From: Candidatus Brocadiia bacterium | GTDB taxonomy: Bacteria > Planctomycetota > MHYJ01 > JACQXL01 > JACQZI01 | Reading direction: 5' to 3' | NCBI GenBank assembly: GCA_020051675.1 | Contig: JAGVQN010000085.1 | Location: 72,170-111,827 of the forward strand | Length of the DNA stretch: 39,658 nt | Shown here: in pieces, positions 7,111 through 14,080 of the stretch | Position numbering within the stretch: position 1 is the first letter of the stretch | Layout: the number at the start of each line of letters is the position of its first letter | The notes under the pieces: model-generated | The model's database searches: none | The model's input: the letters and a program-made list of their open reading frames with translations, nothing else | Told to the model about the DNA's origin: nothing | Program-made: the position numbers and the translations under genes

Positions 7111-8514
7111 ATGGCAACAATTAAGAAACTTAAAAAAGCCTTTCGCTGCCAGCAATGCGGTTATGAAACCGGCAAATGGCTCGGCAAATGTTCTGATTGC
7201 GGCGCCTGGGGCAGCCTTATTGAGGAACTGATTACCCCGACCTCCCTGACCGACCGTCCCATCCTCTCCGGTGAAAAACCACAACCCATCAGCAAGATAA
7301 AAAGCATTGATAAAGAACGTGTCTCTACCGGTATAGGTGAGTTAGACCGTATCATGGGCGGCGGCATCGTTGCCGGCTCTGCCACGCTTATCGGCGGCGA
7401 CCCTGGCATCGGCAAATCTACCCTTATCCTCCAGGTTTCCGGCAAGCTCTGTGATGCGGGTAAAAAGGTATTATATGTCAGCGCCGAGGAATCAATTTAC
7501 CAGACTAAAATCCGCGCTGAAAGGCTCGGCATAAACTCGGAGAATTTGCTTATCGTCTCGGAAACCAATCTTGAAATCATCGGCGGCTATGTGGAGGAAT
7601 ACAATCCGGACTTCCTGATAATAGATTCGATCCAGATGGTCTATAAGCCCCAACTTCCCGGCACGCCCGGCACGGTTACCCAGGTGCGCGAATCTACCCT
7701 GGAGCTTATGTATTTAGCCAAGCGCAAGAGTATTGCCTTATTCCTTATCGGACACGTCACCAAGGAAGGCTCCCTTGCCGGCCCACGGACGCTTGAACAC
7801 ATGGTCGATACGGTATTATATTTTGAAGGCGACCGGTTCCAATCATTCCGCATATTAAGGGCGGTCAAGAACCGCTTCGGCTCTACCAATGAAATCGGGC
7901 TCTTTGATATGGATAAGGAAGGCCTGCAGGAAGTAACCAATCCCTCCGCGCTATTTATCGGCGACCATGATGACAATTCAGCTGGCAAGGTCGTCATGCC
8001 CACGATTATCGGCACGCGTCCGCTCTTGGTGGAAATACAGGCATTGACCGCGCCGTCGTTTTATTCCGTGCCTTCGCGGCGGGTAAGCGGGGTGGATTTC
8101 AACCGTGTATTAATGATACTGGCGGTTTTGGAACGCCGCATCGGGTTATCGTTTTCCAATCAGGACGTCTTTGTCAATGTCGTCGGCGGGGTGAAGATAG
8201 ATGAGCCGGCGGCTGATTTGGCGATTGCCTTGGCGATAGTATCATCTATCAAGAATAAACCTATATCCAATGAAACCGTGATGGTAGGGGAGATTGGCTT
8301 GACCGGGGAGGTTCGCGGGGTAAACCAGATAAACCAGCGGGTTAACGAAACCCAGCGCCTTGGGTTTAAATATATTATGATGCCGCTAAAGAATACCAAA
8401 GGCTTAAATCATGCTCCCGAATTAACGCTGGTAAAAATATGTTCGTTAAGGGAAGCCATCTCCAAGTCACAGCTGATAGCATTTCGGAAAGATTTAGACC
8501 CGGCTGAAAAGTAA
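7111..8514 (+). CDS. radA: DNA repair protein RadA
   Basis: RadA (Sms) is a RecA-like ATPase that acts as a branch-migration helicase in recombinational repair. The 467-aa protein has the full layout: a C4 zinc finger (Cys13, Cys16, Cys27, Cys30), a Walker A motif GGDPGIGKST (residues 95-104), the RadA-specific KNRFG motif (VKNRFGSTNEIG, about 251-262) and a C-terminal Lon-protease-like domain lacking protease function in the family. The ATG at 7111 follows a repeat element by 7 bp, with no classical Shine-Dalgarno. It is probably transcribed with rsmE. Confidence 0.97.
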   Translation: MATIKKLKKAFRCQQCGYETGKWLGKCSDCGAWGSLIEELITPTSLTDRPILSGEKPQPISKIKSIDKERVSTGIGELDRIMGGGIVAGSATLIGGDPGIGKSTLILQVSGKLCDAGKKVLYVSAEESIYQTKIRAERLGINSENLLIVSETNLEIIGGYVEEYNPDFLIIDSIQMVYKPQLPGTPGTVTQVRESTLELMYLAKRKSIALFLIGHVTKEGSLAGPRTLEHMVDTVLYFEGDRFQSFRILRAVKNRFGSTNEIGLFDMDKEGLQEVTNPSALFIGDHDDNSAGKVVMPTIIGTRPLLVEIQALTAPSFYSVPSRRVSGVDFNRVLMILAVLERRIGLSFSNQDVFVNVVGGVKIDEPAADLAIALAIVSSIKNKPISNETVMVGEIGLTGEVRGVNQINQRVNETQRLGFKYIMMPLKNTKGLNHAPELTLVKICSLREAISKSQLIAFRKDLDPAEK

Positions 8515-8590
8515 AAATCGGCGTTATAATAGTCTTTCAATAAAGGAGTTATATCGGTGGGAAGTGCCCCGAAATTAAGAGGAGATAAAA

Positions 8591-9400
8591 ATGGCGGTAG
8601 TAAAAAACAAAATGACTTGGGCCTTAAATGATCAAGCAAAGAAAGGTGTTATAGAAGCTATTTCAAACCATACCATTGTGCTTGGTTTGCCAACGAAAAA
8701 TAACTTTCCGGATCATGGGACAGGGGTATTGGTTGAGTTTTCAGAGAGACGATTTGTTGTTACCTGTAAACATGTAGTAAAACCTAGCTATCGAAATAAA
8801 GATTTAAAGTTTATACCCAAAGAATTCGGGAAATTAGAGTTTCTCAACAGGGAAAAGTTACAAAAAACTCCGCTTTCTACGATGAGACGTTCTTATGTAC
8901 GAGGGTTACCTATTATTAAAAGATTTTATTCTGACGATGAAGATGATTTGGTACTTCTGGAATTAGATGCAACCGCAAGGGAAATCGAACAGTGCGTCTT
9001 TCATAAAATACCTGACTCGCACCATAGAACACCACCTGCAACCACACAAGTCTTTACCTTTGGCTTTTCAGATGAATTAGTGAAAGAAATTTCAAATTCT
9101 CATAAATTTTATACACTTCCATCTTATAGTATTAGAAAGATTGTTGAAAAAGATATTGAAAGTTCTGATTTTAATAAGAATAAGCATTTTTTAGTTGATT
9201 ATACAACCACAGAAGAAACTATAAGCCCTCTTGGTTTTAGCGGTTGTGGGGTATGGACACATGCTAAATGCGGGGAAGGCAAACTATGGATTCCAAATCT
9301 TTACCTGGCTGGAGTTCAGACGGGTATCTTTAAGGAAAGCCAGGTTCTGAAAGCAACTAGGATTGAAAGATTATTAGAATTATTCAAGAGTCCTGAATAG
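8591..9400 (+). CDS. Trypsin-like serine peptidase, probably intracellular
   Basis: I see a chymotrypsin-fold pattern: GTGVLVEF then FVVTCKHVV (His61 in the place of the TAAHC histidine), DDLVLLEL (Asp119) and SPLGFSGCGVW (Ser217 in a GxSG context). These give a complete candidate triad, so a stress-type or self-processing peptidase is plausible. No signal peptide or PDZ domain is present, which sets it apart from DegP/HtrA. The start is supported by AAGAGGAGAT just upstream. The gene is visibly richer in A and T than radA before it, and it borders a long gene-free region, which fits horizontal acquisition. Substrate unknown. Confidence 0.7.
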   Translation: MAVVKNKMTWALNDQAKKGVIEAISNHTIVLGLPTKNNFPDHGTGVLVEFSERRFVVTCKHVVKPSYRNKDLKFIPKEFGKLEFLNREKLQKTPLSTMRRSYVRGLPIIKRFYSDDEDDLVLLELDATAREIEQCVFHKIPDSHHRTPPATTQVFTFGFSDELVKEISNSHKFYTLPSYSIRKIVEKDIESSDFNKNKHFLVDYTTTEETISPLGFSGCGVWTHAKCGEGKLWIPNLYLAGVQTGIFKESQVLKATRIERLLELFKSPE

Positions 9401-9557
9401 CGACAGTCACCACGCCTTGTAACCGGCTGTTTCCTTAGCTTCCGAAATACACTTTTCCTGATTCTTTTCATTCTTCTTTGCACGTCTAAGAGGGAGGAGT
9501 TTCATTTTCCGCGGCCAGGGGATGCTGACTGCCGGATATATACCCCCTTACTACCTC
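9401..9557. other. Spacer after the peptidase gene
   Basis: There is no convincing gene. The minus strand has a 32-codon frame (9407-9505) with no ribosome binding site, and the plus strand has only short frames. Confidence 0.5.
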
Positions 9558-9821
9558 AGATATAGAGGGTTATTACGGAAGACATAGATGGGTAATCAGT
9601 CAGATATAGAGGGGTAGTCAGGAAGGCGTAGAGGGATAATCAGATAGATATAGAAGGATAATCAGAAAGGCATAGACGGCTAATCAGAAATACGTAGACA
9701 GGTAATCAGGAAGATATAGACGGATAATCAGGTAGATATAGACGGGTAGACAGGAAGATGTAGAGGGATAAGCAGGGAGATATGGATGGGTAATCAGGAA
9801 GGCATAGAGGGGTAATCAGTA
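9558..9821 (+). repeat. 22-bp minisatellite, twelve contiguous units
   Basis: Twelve head-to-tail units of exactly 22 bp lie without spacers; the consensus is close to AGATATAGACGG-GTAATCAGGA. The most constant parts are TAGA, GG and TAATCAGG. Units vary by substitution only, with no change of length. The period is not a multiple of three and each unit contains TAG and TAA, so it is not a coding repeat. Confidence 0.95.
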
Positions 9822-9870
9822 AGGGGGAGAGGGTGGGGAAGGGGGTAGGGGATATCTGGGGGGATATCCC
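9822..9870 (+). other. G-rich tract and strong hairpin ending the minisatellite
   Basis: Five runs of three to five G separated by one to three bases (9823-9851) give a canonical intramolecular G-quadruplex pattern. The last run passes into a hairpin, GGGGATATC with GATATCCCC, around a G-rich loop. The array therefore ends at an extremely purine-rich, structure-prone block. Confidence 0.7.
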
Positions 9871-9970
9871 CCTTTTCCTATCCTAACCCATTGATATATA
9901 AGGGAAATCATTTTCTGAAGGTATTCACATCTTTAGCGAAGCACGACATTTTCGCCTGTCAAGGCAAATA

Positions 9971-10047
9971 AACAACAGGATTTAGCTGATTAAACTGATG
10001 ATTTCGAGAAAGAATAAATCCTGCCTAATCCGTTTAATCCTGTTGTT
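9971..10047. repeat. Inverted repeat of the AATCCTGTTGTT type
   Basis: AACAACAGGATT (9971-9982) is repeated inverted as AATCCTGTTGTT (10036-10047), with an inner pair GATTAAAC (9988-9995) and GTTTAATC (10032-10039). The right half is itself a run of AATCC words about 10 bp apart. It is not a terminator, as no T-run follows. Confidence 0.75.
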
Positions 10048-10070
10048 AAATATAATTCCTTCCCCTAAAC

Positions 10071-10150
10071 CCCGATGCTTTCGGGTGGCAGGTTCGCGGG
10101 TGACTTTTTCATAATCATAAACCTGCCCGACTGCTCTCTGTCAGGCGGGT
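10071..10150. repeat. GC-rich hairpin modules ahead of the short-ORF array
   Basis: CCCGA-TGCTT-TCGGG (10071-10085) is followed by CCTGCCCGAC and TCAGGCGGG words (about 10121-10150). The latter pair recurs inverted inside the transketolase gene at 12421-12442. Confidence 0.65.
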
Positions 10151-10236
10151 CTGAAATATTTTACCATAATTCCAAGATTTTATGTCCACTTTTGCGCCTT
10201 TGCGGTAATAGCACTATAGCTAGAGGTAATAAGAAA

Positions 10237-10323
10237 ATGATAAATTTTCGGATATTTTTAAGGTTTTTATCTCACATCGACCCCATTTTGGAAATTAAAT
10301 ATGGAGGAAGAAACGAGAAATGA
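10237..10323 (+). other. Short ORF, array unit A (28 codons)
   Basis: Unit A of a four-member array. The frame begins MINFRIF, is rich in Phe, Ile and Leu, and reaches YGG at codons 22-24 before a short charged tail (RNEK). Met1, Asn3, Phe4 and Tyr22-Gly23 match the other units. Translation is not proven; it could equally be a remnant or a structured-RNA repeat. Confidence 0.45.
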
Positions 10324-10373
10324 GCTAAAACGCTTAATAGATTAATGATTTAAAGAAAGGGAGAATAAGAAAA

Positions 10374-10484
10374 ATGAAATATTTTCACGTTTTTCTATCG
10401 ATTTTCTGTAACATTTGCCCCCCTTCTGCATTTACTTATGGAGGAAAAGAGGCGAGAAAGCCTCTGAGGCATCCTTCTGGATGA
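10374..10484 (+). other. Short ORF, array unit B (36 codons)
   Basis: The frame begins MKYFHVFL, carries two Cys (codons 12 and 15) and reaches YGG at codons 22-24. The YGG codons are followed by a hairpin GAGGC-GAGAAA-GCCTC. A weak GGGAG precedes the ATG by about 12 bp. Confidence 0.45.
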
Positions 10485-10519
10485 TGTAAATATGAATATA
10501 AACGAGATGAGGTAGAAAA

Positions 10520-10609
10520 ATGAAGAATTTTACTAAGAAAATGATTTTTATATATAAGATTTCATTTTTTCCGGCATTTGATTATGGAGGGGAACGGTCA
10601 AGTAAATGA
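10520..10609 (+). other. Short ORF, array unit C (29 codons)
   Basis: The frame begins MKNFTKKMIFIY and reaches YGG at codons 22-24, ending ERSSK. The DNA after YGG forms GGTCA-AGTAAA-TGACC, a hairpin like that of unit B but with different paired bases. A CCCG hairpin module has inserted just after the stop. Confidence 0.45.
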
Positions 10610-10645
10610 CCAATTCTCAATCCCGCCCAGGCGGGATGACCAATT
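10606..10645. mobile_element. CCCG hairpin module between 10-bp direct repeats
   Basis: ATGACCAATT occurs at 10606-10615 and again at 10636-10645. Between them lie 20 bp containing CCCGCC-CA-GGCGGG (10622-10635). This is what insertion of a tiny hairpin element with target duplication would leave. Confidence 0.65.
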
Positions 10646-10688
10646 AAATAGGACGTAAATATGAATATAAACGAGATGGAACAAAAAT

Positions 10689-10904
10689 ATGACTAATTTT
10701 ACTAAGAAAATAATTTTTCCATATGACTTTTGGGGTTTTTGGAGGTTAGGTTATGGAGAGAGGAATGATATGAAAGGCCAATTAAATAAGAAATTATCAG
10801 CCAGCCGGCCGTATCTGCAATACGGAGGTGTCTGGAGTATATGCGCAATACTGCGGGACGTTTTACCGGTTAGCTGGCGTAAATTATTGAGAGGAGGTGA
10901 ATAA
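10689..10904 (+). other. Short ORF, array unit D (71 codons, runs into the next gene's leader)
   Basis: The frame begins MTNFTKKIIF, nearly the same as unit C, and has Tyr22-Gly23 in register. Unlike A-C it lacks an early stop and reads on through the structured leader to a stop inside the ribosome binding site of the next gene. The later part is probably fortuitous. Confidence 0.3.
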
Positions 10905-10905
10905 C
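10798..10905 (+). promoter_or_regulatory. Candidate structured RNA leader of the 10906 gene
   Basis: An outer stem pairs CCAGC-CGG (10801-10808) with CCG-GTTA-GCTGG (10866-10877, bulged). Inside it are two hairpins, CCGTAT-CTGCA-ATACGG (10809-10825) and AGTAT-ATGCGCA-ATACT (10836-10852). That gives a three-way junction whose two loops both end GCA before AATAC or ATAC. The Shine-Dalgarno GAGGAGGTGA follows 14 bp later. I cannot match it to a known riboswitch class. Confidence 0.45.
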
Positions 10906-11709
10906 ATGTTTACCAAGAAGTTTGAGTTGAAACTCTACGTTCCCGAGAACGCGGAGGTGTCGGGCGATATGCCCGACCGCTGGGCAAGAAATCTCAAGGC
11001 TGCGGCTGAAGAGATGAATGACCGGCGTCAGGCCAAGATACCTGATGACGCAACCTTCATTCTTAAGATGGCGACCCCGGCAAATCAGGGTTATAATCCT
11101 TTTGTGCCGCCCGGGTTTATCTCCAAGAGTGACCGTTCGGCTGACGGTATCAAGGGCACCCATGCCAGGAACATTACCACGGCCTTTAACCGCTGGAACG
11201 ATAAAATCAATGCGGCATTTGCTACAAAAGATGGAGTCGTTGCCAAAGAGTTTAAGGAGAGGGTGGATGGTTCCAAGGATCGCTGGGCGCTTCAAATCGG
11301 GGCAAAAGCTCTGCGTTTTACCGGGGATAAAATCCGCGGTCGCGGGGTGGCGCCGATTGCATCCTTTTATCTGGTTGGTGATAACCGCGCTTCGGGTTGG
11401 ACCAGGGAATCCGACCTCGCCGATGGCGCGCCCTATAACATCGCCAGGAACAGGCAAAGGGTAGCCTTAAAGGCGGCGGTTCAGCAACGGCTCATTCAAG
11501 GCGGATTGATGGTGGTCAACCAGGGGTTGAGCGCCGATGCAATGCTCGCCGAGAATACCGTTAATGCGGACCTCCTGAACAGTATGCGCGACCCGGCTAA
11601 GTGCGATGCCTTTGTGGCAGCACCGGCCGCGGACAAGTGCTTCTGTTCATGGCAACAGGATGGCAGCGGGCTACTGTATCTCTGGATACAGGTCGGATTG
11701 ACCGTGTAA
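10906..11709 (+). CDS. Unrecognised 267-aa protein
   Basis: I do not recognise the family. The ATG at 10906 is used because GAGGAGGTGA sits 5 bp before it; the GTG at 10897 is part of that ribosome binding site. The product is soluble-looking with no signal peptide: a mixed charged N-terminal half (two DRWA segments, about residues 26-30 and 125-129, and the loop NPFVPPGFISKSDRS), a middle rich in Arg and Ala, and a C-terminal region with three close Cys (KCDAF then KCFCSW) ending in a hydrophobic strand LLYLWIQVGLTV. The first residues MFTKKF resemble the NFTKK start of the upstream short ORFs. It is transcribed alone, with a very strong ribosome binding site and a strong hairpin behind it. 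That suggests high or tightly controlled expression, but gives no function. Confidence 0.8.
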   Translation: MFTKKFELKLYVPENAEVSGDMPDRWARNLKAAAEEMNDRRQAKIPDDATFILKMATPANQGYNPFVPPGFISKSDRSADGIKGTHARNITTAFNRWNDKINAAFATKDGVVAKEFKERVDGSKDRWALQIGAKALRFTGDKIRGRGVAPIASFYLVGDNRASGWTRESDLADGAPYNIARNRQRVALKAAVQQRLIQGGLMVVNQGLSADAMLAENTVNADLLNSMRDPAKCDAFVAAPAADKCFCSWQQDGSGLLYLWIQVGLTV

Positions 11710-11724
11710 GCGGAATCAGCGCGG

Positions 11725-11756
11725 AAGGGTCTCCCGACGTTACGTCGGGGACCCTT
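11725..11756 (+). terminator. Strong hairpin behind the 10906 gene (repeat-derived)
   Basis: The module CCCGACG-TTA-CGTCGGG (11733-11749) is extended by AAGGGTC and GACCCTT arms to a stem of about 14 bp. Only a short mixed T-rich run follows (TTCTCT), so it may act as a terminator or as an mRNA 3' end stabiliser. The central module is the same as those at 33064 and 35749. Confidence 0.65.
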
Positions 11757-11844
11757 CTCTCCGCTCCTCCGTTACCGATGAGCTTTACATACATATAATT
11801 TTTTATTGCCTTGCAATAGTTTTTATCCTACAATAAACAACACT

Positions 11845-12804
11845 ATGCCGGAAATGAAATGCACACGCGAAGCCTGCGGGAGCGCGTTGGTTGAACTGGG
11901 GAAAACAAATCCTAACGTGGTCGTGCTTTCCGCGGACTTAGCCGGTTCTACCAAGGCAAGCGATTTCCAGAAGGCGTTCCCGGACCGCTTCTTCAATATG
12001 GGCATCGCCGAGGCCAACATGATGAATACCGCCGCCGGGCTCGCCCTTTCCGGCAAGATTGCCTTTGCCACCACCTTTGCCATATTCGCCACCGGACGCC
12101 CCTGGGAACAAATACGCAATACCATTGCCTATACCAAAGCCAATGTCAAAATCATCGCCACGCACGGAGGCGTTGCCGTCGGCCCGGACGGCGCTTCCCA
12201 CCAGGGGATAGAAGACCTTGCCCTGATGAGGATTATTCCGGGGATGACCGTAATCGTTCCCTGTGATGCCGTGGAAACACCCAAGGCTATCTTCGCCGCC
12301 GCCCAAATCAAGGGTCCGGTTTATATCCGCCTTTCCCGACCCAAGCTGGCGGTGGTTACAAATCAAATAGATTATTTTAAAGTCGGCGAAGCCAATGTCT
12401 TACGCGAGGGCGGGGACATTACCCCGCCTGAAAGTCGGGCAGGCATTATCGCCTGCGGGATAATGGTTGCCAAGGCGCTGGAAGCGGCAGAATTGCTTAA
12501 GGCGCAGGGTATCAACGCCACGGTGGTTAATCTCCATACCATAAAGCCCCTTGACAACGACAAAATTATCAGCCTTGCCAAAAAGACCGGCGCCATTGTC
12601 ACTGCCGAGGAGCACCTGATTGCCGGCGGGATGGGAAGCGCCGTCTCGGAAGTATTATCACGGAATTATCCGGTGCCGATAGAAATGGTCGGCATAAATG
12701 ACCAATTCGGTCAGTCCGGCGAATCTGATGAACTCTTGAAATATTACCATCTTACCGCTAAGGATATTGTTGAAGCGGTGAATAAAGCTATTAAACGTAA
12801 ATAA
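11845..12804 (+). CDS. Transketolase, C-terminal (pyrimidine-binding) subunit
   Basis: It has the pyrimidine-binding and C-terminal domains of a split transketolase, which moves two-carbon units in the pentose phosphate pathway. Landmarks are FNMGIAEANMMNTAAGLALSG (about 50-70; the Glu activates thiamine diphosphate), FAIFATGRPWEQIRN and THGGVAVGPDGASHQGIED. A stretch PPESRAG near residue 198, between GGDIT and IIACGIM, is extra compared with the family and coincides with a GC-rich repeat word. The ATG at 11845 is chosen over an upstream TTG; TTGCCT (11806) and TACAAT (11829) spaced 17 bp would give an almost leaderless mRNA. The N-terminal, cofactor-binding half is not adjacent as it usually is. 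Confidence 0.92.
   Translation: MPEMKCTREACGSALVELGKTNPNVVVLSADLAGSTKASDFQKAFPDRFFNMGIAEANMMNTAAGLALSGKIAFATTFAIFATGRPWEQIRNTIAYTKANVKIIATHGGVAVGPDGASHQGIEDLALMRIIPGMTVIVPCDAVETPKAIFAAAQIKGPVYIRLSRPKLAVVTNQIDYFKVGEANVLREGGDITPPESRAGIIACGIMVAKALEAAELLKAQGINATVVNLHTIKPLDNDKIISLAKKTGAIVTAEEHLIAGGMGSAVSEVLSRNYPVPIEMVGINDQFGQSGESDELLKYYHLTAKDIVEAVNKAIKRK
12421..12442. repeat. Short repeat word inserted in the transketolase gene
   Basis: CCCGCCTGAAAGTCGGGCAG is, in inverse orientation, the CCTGCCCGAC/CAGGCGGG pair seen at about 10121-10150. It adds about seven codons in frame. Confidence 0.55.
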
Positions 12805-12815
12805 AGAGAAGCGAA

Positions 12816-14054
12816 ATGATAGTATCTTTCAGAATCAGCAAGCTCCATCTTGCCATGTTTGTCTTTGCCTTAATCGCGGCGTTCCTGGTGGCGACCAAGA
12901 TATCGGGCGGCTCTTCGGATTCCCAAACCATTGAAAAAGAGGTAAAGAAAATCGTTACGGTTTATGAAATCATAAAGGATAACTATGTCCACGATGTTAA
13001 AACCGAAGACATATTCAACAGCGCCTTTAAGGGGATGCTCAATAACCTCGACCCCTACAGCGATTATTTTTCTCCGGATGAATATAAAGAATTCCAGATT
13101 TCAATGAAAGGGGAGCTGACCGGGGTTGGGATGGAAATAACCATGGAAAACGGGATGCTTAAAGTCATCGCGCCGCTGGAAGATTCGCCCGCTTTCCGCG
13201 CCGGGATACTCGCCGGTGACCATATCCTGGAAATAGACGGCGAATCGACCGAATCCTTCACGCTTTCCGATTGCTTCCGCCGCATCATCGGAAAAGAAGG
13301 AACCGAGGTTACCTTGACGCTCCTGCACCAGGGAGAGGATAACCCTAAGAAAATCACCGTTATCAGGGAGAAGATAAAGATTAAAAGCGTGAAATACGCG
13401 CATATAATAGACAAAGAGGAGAATATCGGTTATATCCGCATTACTAATTTCCAGGAAGATACCAGCGAATCTTTCGTGGAGGAGGTAAAAAGCCTGCAGG
13501 GAAAAGGGATGAAATCGCTCATAATAGATTTAAGATTTAACGGAGGAGGGCTCATGGTTCCGTCCGTGGAGATATCCAATATGTTTATTAAGGACGGCTT
13601 GATTGTTTCCACCAAGGGGCGGGCAGAAGATTCCAGGGAACCATATAAAGCCGAGCCCAAAAACGCTGTGTTTGACGGGTTGCCGTTGGTTATCCTTGTC
13701 AACGGGTATACTGCCAGCGCTTCGGAAATATTTTCAGGAGCCATCCAGGACCATAAAAAGGGAATCCTGGTCGGCTCGCGCACATACGGCAAGGGGCTTG
13801 TCCAGACGCTCGTGGAAATCCCAGGGGATAAATCCGCCGTAAAGCTCACCGTTTCAAAATATTACACGCCTTCCGGCAAATGCCTGCAAAGGCAGAAAGA
13901 TAAAAATTACGGATTGGATCCCGACGAGCTGGTTGAATTGACCACCGCCGAAGAAGTGGAGCTGTTAAAATCGCGCAGCCAGGAGAAACCGGTTGATATC
14001 AAACACGATAAACAGCTTGCAAAGGCGGTAGAGAAGCTGAGCCTGCTTAAATGA
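12816..14054 (+). CDS. S41 family C-terminal processing peptidase
   Basis: This CtpA/Prc-type protease trims the C-termini of envelope proteins in the periplasm. Residues 8-27 are a signal anchor. A PDZ domain spans about 95-175 and the catalytic core about 200-350. The Ser-Lys dyad is visible as Ser303 in TASASEIFSGA and Lys326 in YGKGLVQ. At 412 aa it is of normal length. The ATG lies 11 bp after the transketolase stop, so the two may be co-transcribed. Substrates cannot be told from sequence. Confidence 0.95.
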   Translation: MIVSFRISKLHLAMFVFALIAAFLVATKISGGSSDSQTIEKEVKKIVTVYEIIKDNYVHDVKTEDIFNSAFKGMLNNLDPYSDYFSPDEYKEFQISMKGELTGVGMEITMENGMLKVIAPLEDSPAFRAGILAGDHILEIDGESTESFTLSDCFRRIIGKEGTEVTLTLLHQGEDNPKKITVIREKIKIKSVKYAHIIDKEENIGYIRITNFQEDTSESFVEEVKSLQGKGMKSLIIDLRFNGGGLMVPSVEISNMFIKDGLIVSTKGRAEDSREPYKAEPKNAVFDGLPLVILVNGYTASASEIFSGAIQDHKKGILVGSRTYGKGLVQTLVEIPGDKSAVKLTVSKYYTPSGKCLQRQKDKNYGLDPDELVELTTAEEVELLKSRSQEKPVDIKHDKQLAKAVEKLSLLK

Positions 14055-14080
14055 TGGGAAATTCCCCAAGCGCTTAACGG

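Larger units (their letters stand above)
10484..10730 (+). repeat. Direct repeat of about 78 bp within the short-ORF array (units C and D)
   Basis: 10485-10561 and 10652-10730 are close copies. They share GTAAATATGAATATAAACGA, then an ATG-started short frame with NFTKK. Units A and B are more diverged members of the same series; ATG-to-ATG distances are 137, 146 and 169 bp. Confidence 0.8.

Noticed and set aside
9407-9505. Minus-strand 32-codon ORF beginning MKLLPLRRAK
   Set aside because: It has no ribosome binding site, no recognisable homology and ends 7 bp from the convergent peptidase gene; too weak to call.
9558-9821. Possible CRISPR array
   Set aside because: The 22-bp units are contiguous with no unique spacers, units vary throughout, and no cas gene is near.
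10075-10323. 82-codon ORF spanning the region before the array
   Set aside because: Its first two thirds read through GC-rich hairpin repeats; only the last 28 codons (from 10237) match the array pattern.
10237-10904. RiPP precursor array
   Set aside because: Repeated short ORFs suggest it, but no modifying enzyme, peptidase-transporter or leader-type signature is near, so I report only the pattern.
10897-10905. GTG start at 10897 for the orphan gene
   Set aside because: The GTG is part of the Shine-Dalgarno GAGGAGGTGA; the ATG at 10906 has correct spacing.
11018-11464. 148-codon ORF overlapping the orphan gene in another frame
   Set aside because: It is Pro/Arg/Thr-rich out-of-frame translation of the real gene, with no start signal of its own.
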